From positions 1 to 15,207 of the forward strand of contig JAHDGO010000020.1 of assembly GCA_020627605.1 (NCBI GenBank): a stretch of 15,207 nt of DNA, read 5' to 3'. Positions 14,162-15,207 of the stretch are shown in pieces. The DNA is from Yoonia sp. (GTDB lineage: Bacteria; Pseudomonadota; Alphaproteobacteria; Rhodobacterales; Rhodobacteraceae). Positions within the stretch are counted from its first letter, which is position 1; every line of letters begins with the position of its first letter. The position numbers and the translations under genes are program-made. The notes beneath the pieces were generated by a model. It had not been told where the DNA came from. It ran no database searches and saw only the letters and a list, made by a program, of their open reading frames with translations.

Positions 14162-14207
14162 TTGATCAAGTCCGTGGCGTTTGCAAACAGAATGTCTGTG
14201 ATCACAG
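14162..14207. promoter_or_regulatory. Three perfect palindromes with centres 18 bp apart, likely operator array
   Basis: TTGATCAA (14162-14169), GTTTGCAAAC (14179-14188) and CTGTGATCACAG (14196-14207) are each perfectly self-complementary. Their centres are at 14165.5, 14183.5 and 14201.5, exactly 18 bp apart. An imperfect fourth dyad, GTTTACCGGAAAAC (14146-14159, one mismatched pair), lies next to them and shares the GTTT/AAAC ends of the middle one. They lie 39-84 bases before the potF start. Dimeric regulator binding is inferred; the family cannot be named, since the three cores differ. Confidence 0.5.
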
Positions 14208-14306
14208 CCTTCGCGGCCCTGAAACCCGGTCTGCCAGCCAATTTGTCGTCGCTGCAGGCACATTGTGCATCTGTTCACGCGATGCAGGGCGTGACAGCGC
14301 GCGGGG

Positions 14307-14325
14307 CCGGTCCTACCGTGACCGG
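14307..14325 (+). other. Small stem-loop before the aminotransferase start
   Basis: CCGGTC (14307-14312) and GACCGG (14320-14325) pair around a 7-base loop. It ends 21 bases before the ATG at 14347. It could be a leader hairpin affecting translation or one more protein-binding dyad. There is no T-run, so it is not a terminator. Confidence 0.35.
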
Positions 14326-14346
14326 AAATCAGAATCAGAGGTCTGC

Positions 14347-15207
14347 ATGAACACCCTTGCCAACTACCCCCCGACAGCTGAATTGCAGGCCATGGATGCC
14401 GCCCACCACCTGCATCCCTTCACCCACGCCAATGAGCTGGCAAAATCCGGACCACGCGTCATCACCGCGGCCAAGGGTGTCTGGCTGAAGGACAGCGAAG
14501 GCGAAGAGATTATCGACGGCATGGCAGGCTTGTGGTGCGTCAACATTGGCTATGGCCGGGATGAACTGGCCGATGCCGCCGCACGCCAGATGCGCGAACT
14601 GCCCTACTACAACACTTTTTTCAAAACGACCCATGTGCCTGCGATCATGCTGGCCCAGAAACTGGCGGCGCTGGCCCCCGGTGACCTGAACCACGTGTTC
14701 TTTGCCAGCGGCGGATCGGATGCCAATGACACCAACATCCGGCTGGTACGCACCTTTTGGGCTGAAAAAGGCCAGCCAGAGCGTGACGTGATCATCTCGC
14801 GCTGGAATGCCTATCACGGCTCCACCATCGGGGGCACGTCGCTTGGCGGGATGAAGGGGATGCATGGCCAAGGCAGCCTGCCTATTCCCGGCATTGCCTT
14901 TGTCGACCAGCCAAACTGGTGGGCCGAAGGCGGCGACATGTCGCCAGAGGAATTTGGCCTGGAACGTGCGCGTCAGCTTGAGGCGAAGATCAAGGAGATC
15001 GGACCCGAGAAGGTCGGCGCCTTCATCGCCGAACCCATTCAGGGTGCCGGCGGTGTGATCGTGCCGCCTGACAGCTATTGGCCTGAAATCCAGCGCATCG
15101 TCGACAAATATGGCATCCTCTTGATCGCGGATGAGGTGATCTGCGGCTTTGGACGGACGGGCAACTGGTTTGGATCACAAACCGTTGGCATCCGCCCAGA
15201 CATCATG
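14347..15207 (+). CDS. Class III aminotransferase, putrescine/omega-amino acid-pyruvate type (3' end cut by window)
   Basis: This is a pyridoxal phosphate enzyme that would move the amino group of putrescine or another omega-amine to pyruvate, in the style of SpuC. The first 287 residues are present. AGLWCVNIGYGRDELADAA (60-78), the phosphate-binding SGGSDAND (121-128), YHG (156-158), AFIAEPIQGAGG (225-236) and DEVICGFGRTG (262-272) are class III motifs; D262 would contact the pyridine nitrogen. The catalytic lysine lies beyond the window edge. AGAGG precedes the ATG by 6-7 bases. It diverges from potF, which supports a role in polyamine catabolism. Beta-alanine or taurine transamination is possible instead, since these enzymes are hard to separate by sequence. 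Confidence 0.9.
   Translation, partial: MNTLANYPPTAELQAMDAAHHLHPFTHANELAKSGPRVITAAKGVWLKDSEGEEIIDGMAGLWCVNIGYGRDELADAAARQMRELPYYNTFFKTTHVPAIMLAQKLAALAPGDLNHVFFASGGSDANDTNIRLVRTFWAEKGQPERDVIISRWNAYHGSTIGGTSLGGMKGMHGQGSLPIPGIAFVDQPNWWAEGGDMSPEEFGLERARQLEAKIKEIGPEKVGAFIAEPIQGAGGVIVPPDSYWPEIQRIVDKYGILLIADEVICGFGRTGNWFGSQTVGIRPDIM

Larger units (their letters stand above)
14124..14346. promoter_or_regulatory. Divergent control region between potF and the aminotransferase gene
   Basis: These 223 bases separate two outward-reading genes of the presumed polyamine pathway, so one regulator could control both. The potF-proximal half holds a cluster of palindromes (14146-14207). The aminotransferase-proximal end holds a 6-bp stem-loop (14307-14325) just before the ribosome binding site AGAGG (14336-14340 region). 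No regulator gene is in the window. I could not assign -35/-10 elements with confidence on either strand. Confidence 0.7.

Noticed and set aside
14196..14207. CRP/FNR-type site in the potF-aminotransferase region
   Set aside because: TGTGA and TCACA are present but abut directly, without the 6-base (CRP) spacer, so the palindrome is not a normal CRP or FNR box.

Overview
The window looks like a chromosomal segment of an alphaproteobacterium, most probably a marine roseobacter-type Rhodobacterales. This is inferred from the moderately high GC content, the gene content (urea and polyamine ABC uptake, class III aminotransferase, OmpA-fused phosphate-type binding protein) and the protein sequences. 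No rRNA, tRNA, CRISPR array, insertion sequence or phage gene was seen. Two genes are cut by the window edges: urtB on the left and a class III aminotransferase on the right.

Layout. (1) 1-2647, minus strand: the start of a urea ABC transporter operon, urtA then urtB, separated by a strong GC-rich stem-loop. A 370-base leader region upstream of urtA carries tandem NtrC-like dyads. (2) 3019-4679, minus strand: a single-gene unit encoding a secreted PstS-type binding domain fused to an OmpA-type peptidoglycan-binding domain. It starts at TTG behind a strong ribosome binding site and ends in a textbook intrinsic terminator. (3) 5151-7554, plus strand: UDP-glucuronate 4-epimerase followed by UDP-glucose 6-dehydrogenase. 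Together they make UDP-glucuronate and UDP-galacturonate for surface polysaccharide or LPS. (4) 7671-10104, plus strand: an aldehyde dehydrogenase and an M19 (renal dipeptidase-like) protein, tightly coupled. (5) 10101-14123, minus strand: a complete polyamine ABC importer in potFGHI order. Its cistrons G-H-I are joined by ATGA overlaps, and a terminator-like hairpin lies between potF and potG. (6) 14124-14346: a divergent control region with three perfect palindromes whose centres are exactly 18 bp apart. (7) 14347-15207, plus strand: a putrescine-type class III aminotransferase, cut by the window end.

How it fits together. Regions 4-7 read as a polyamine uptake and catabolism locus. PotFGHI imports putrescine or a related diamine. 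The aminotransferase would convert it to an aminoaldehyde, and the aldehyde dehydrogenase could oxidise that. The M19 protein may hydrolyse an amide or dipeptide-like intermediate, but it lacks several canonical metal ligands, so its activity is open. Together with urea uptake, the window is rich in organic nitrogen acquisition. The most unusual items are the PstS-OmpA fusion, the ligand-deficient M19 protein, the evenly spaced palindrome array, and the tandem NtrC-like sites.
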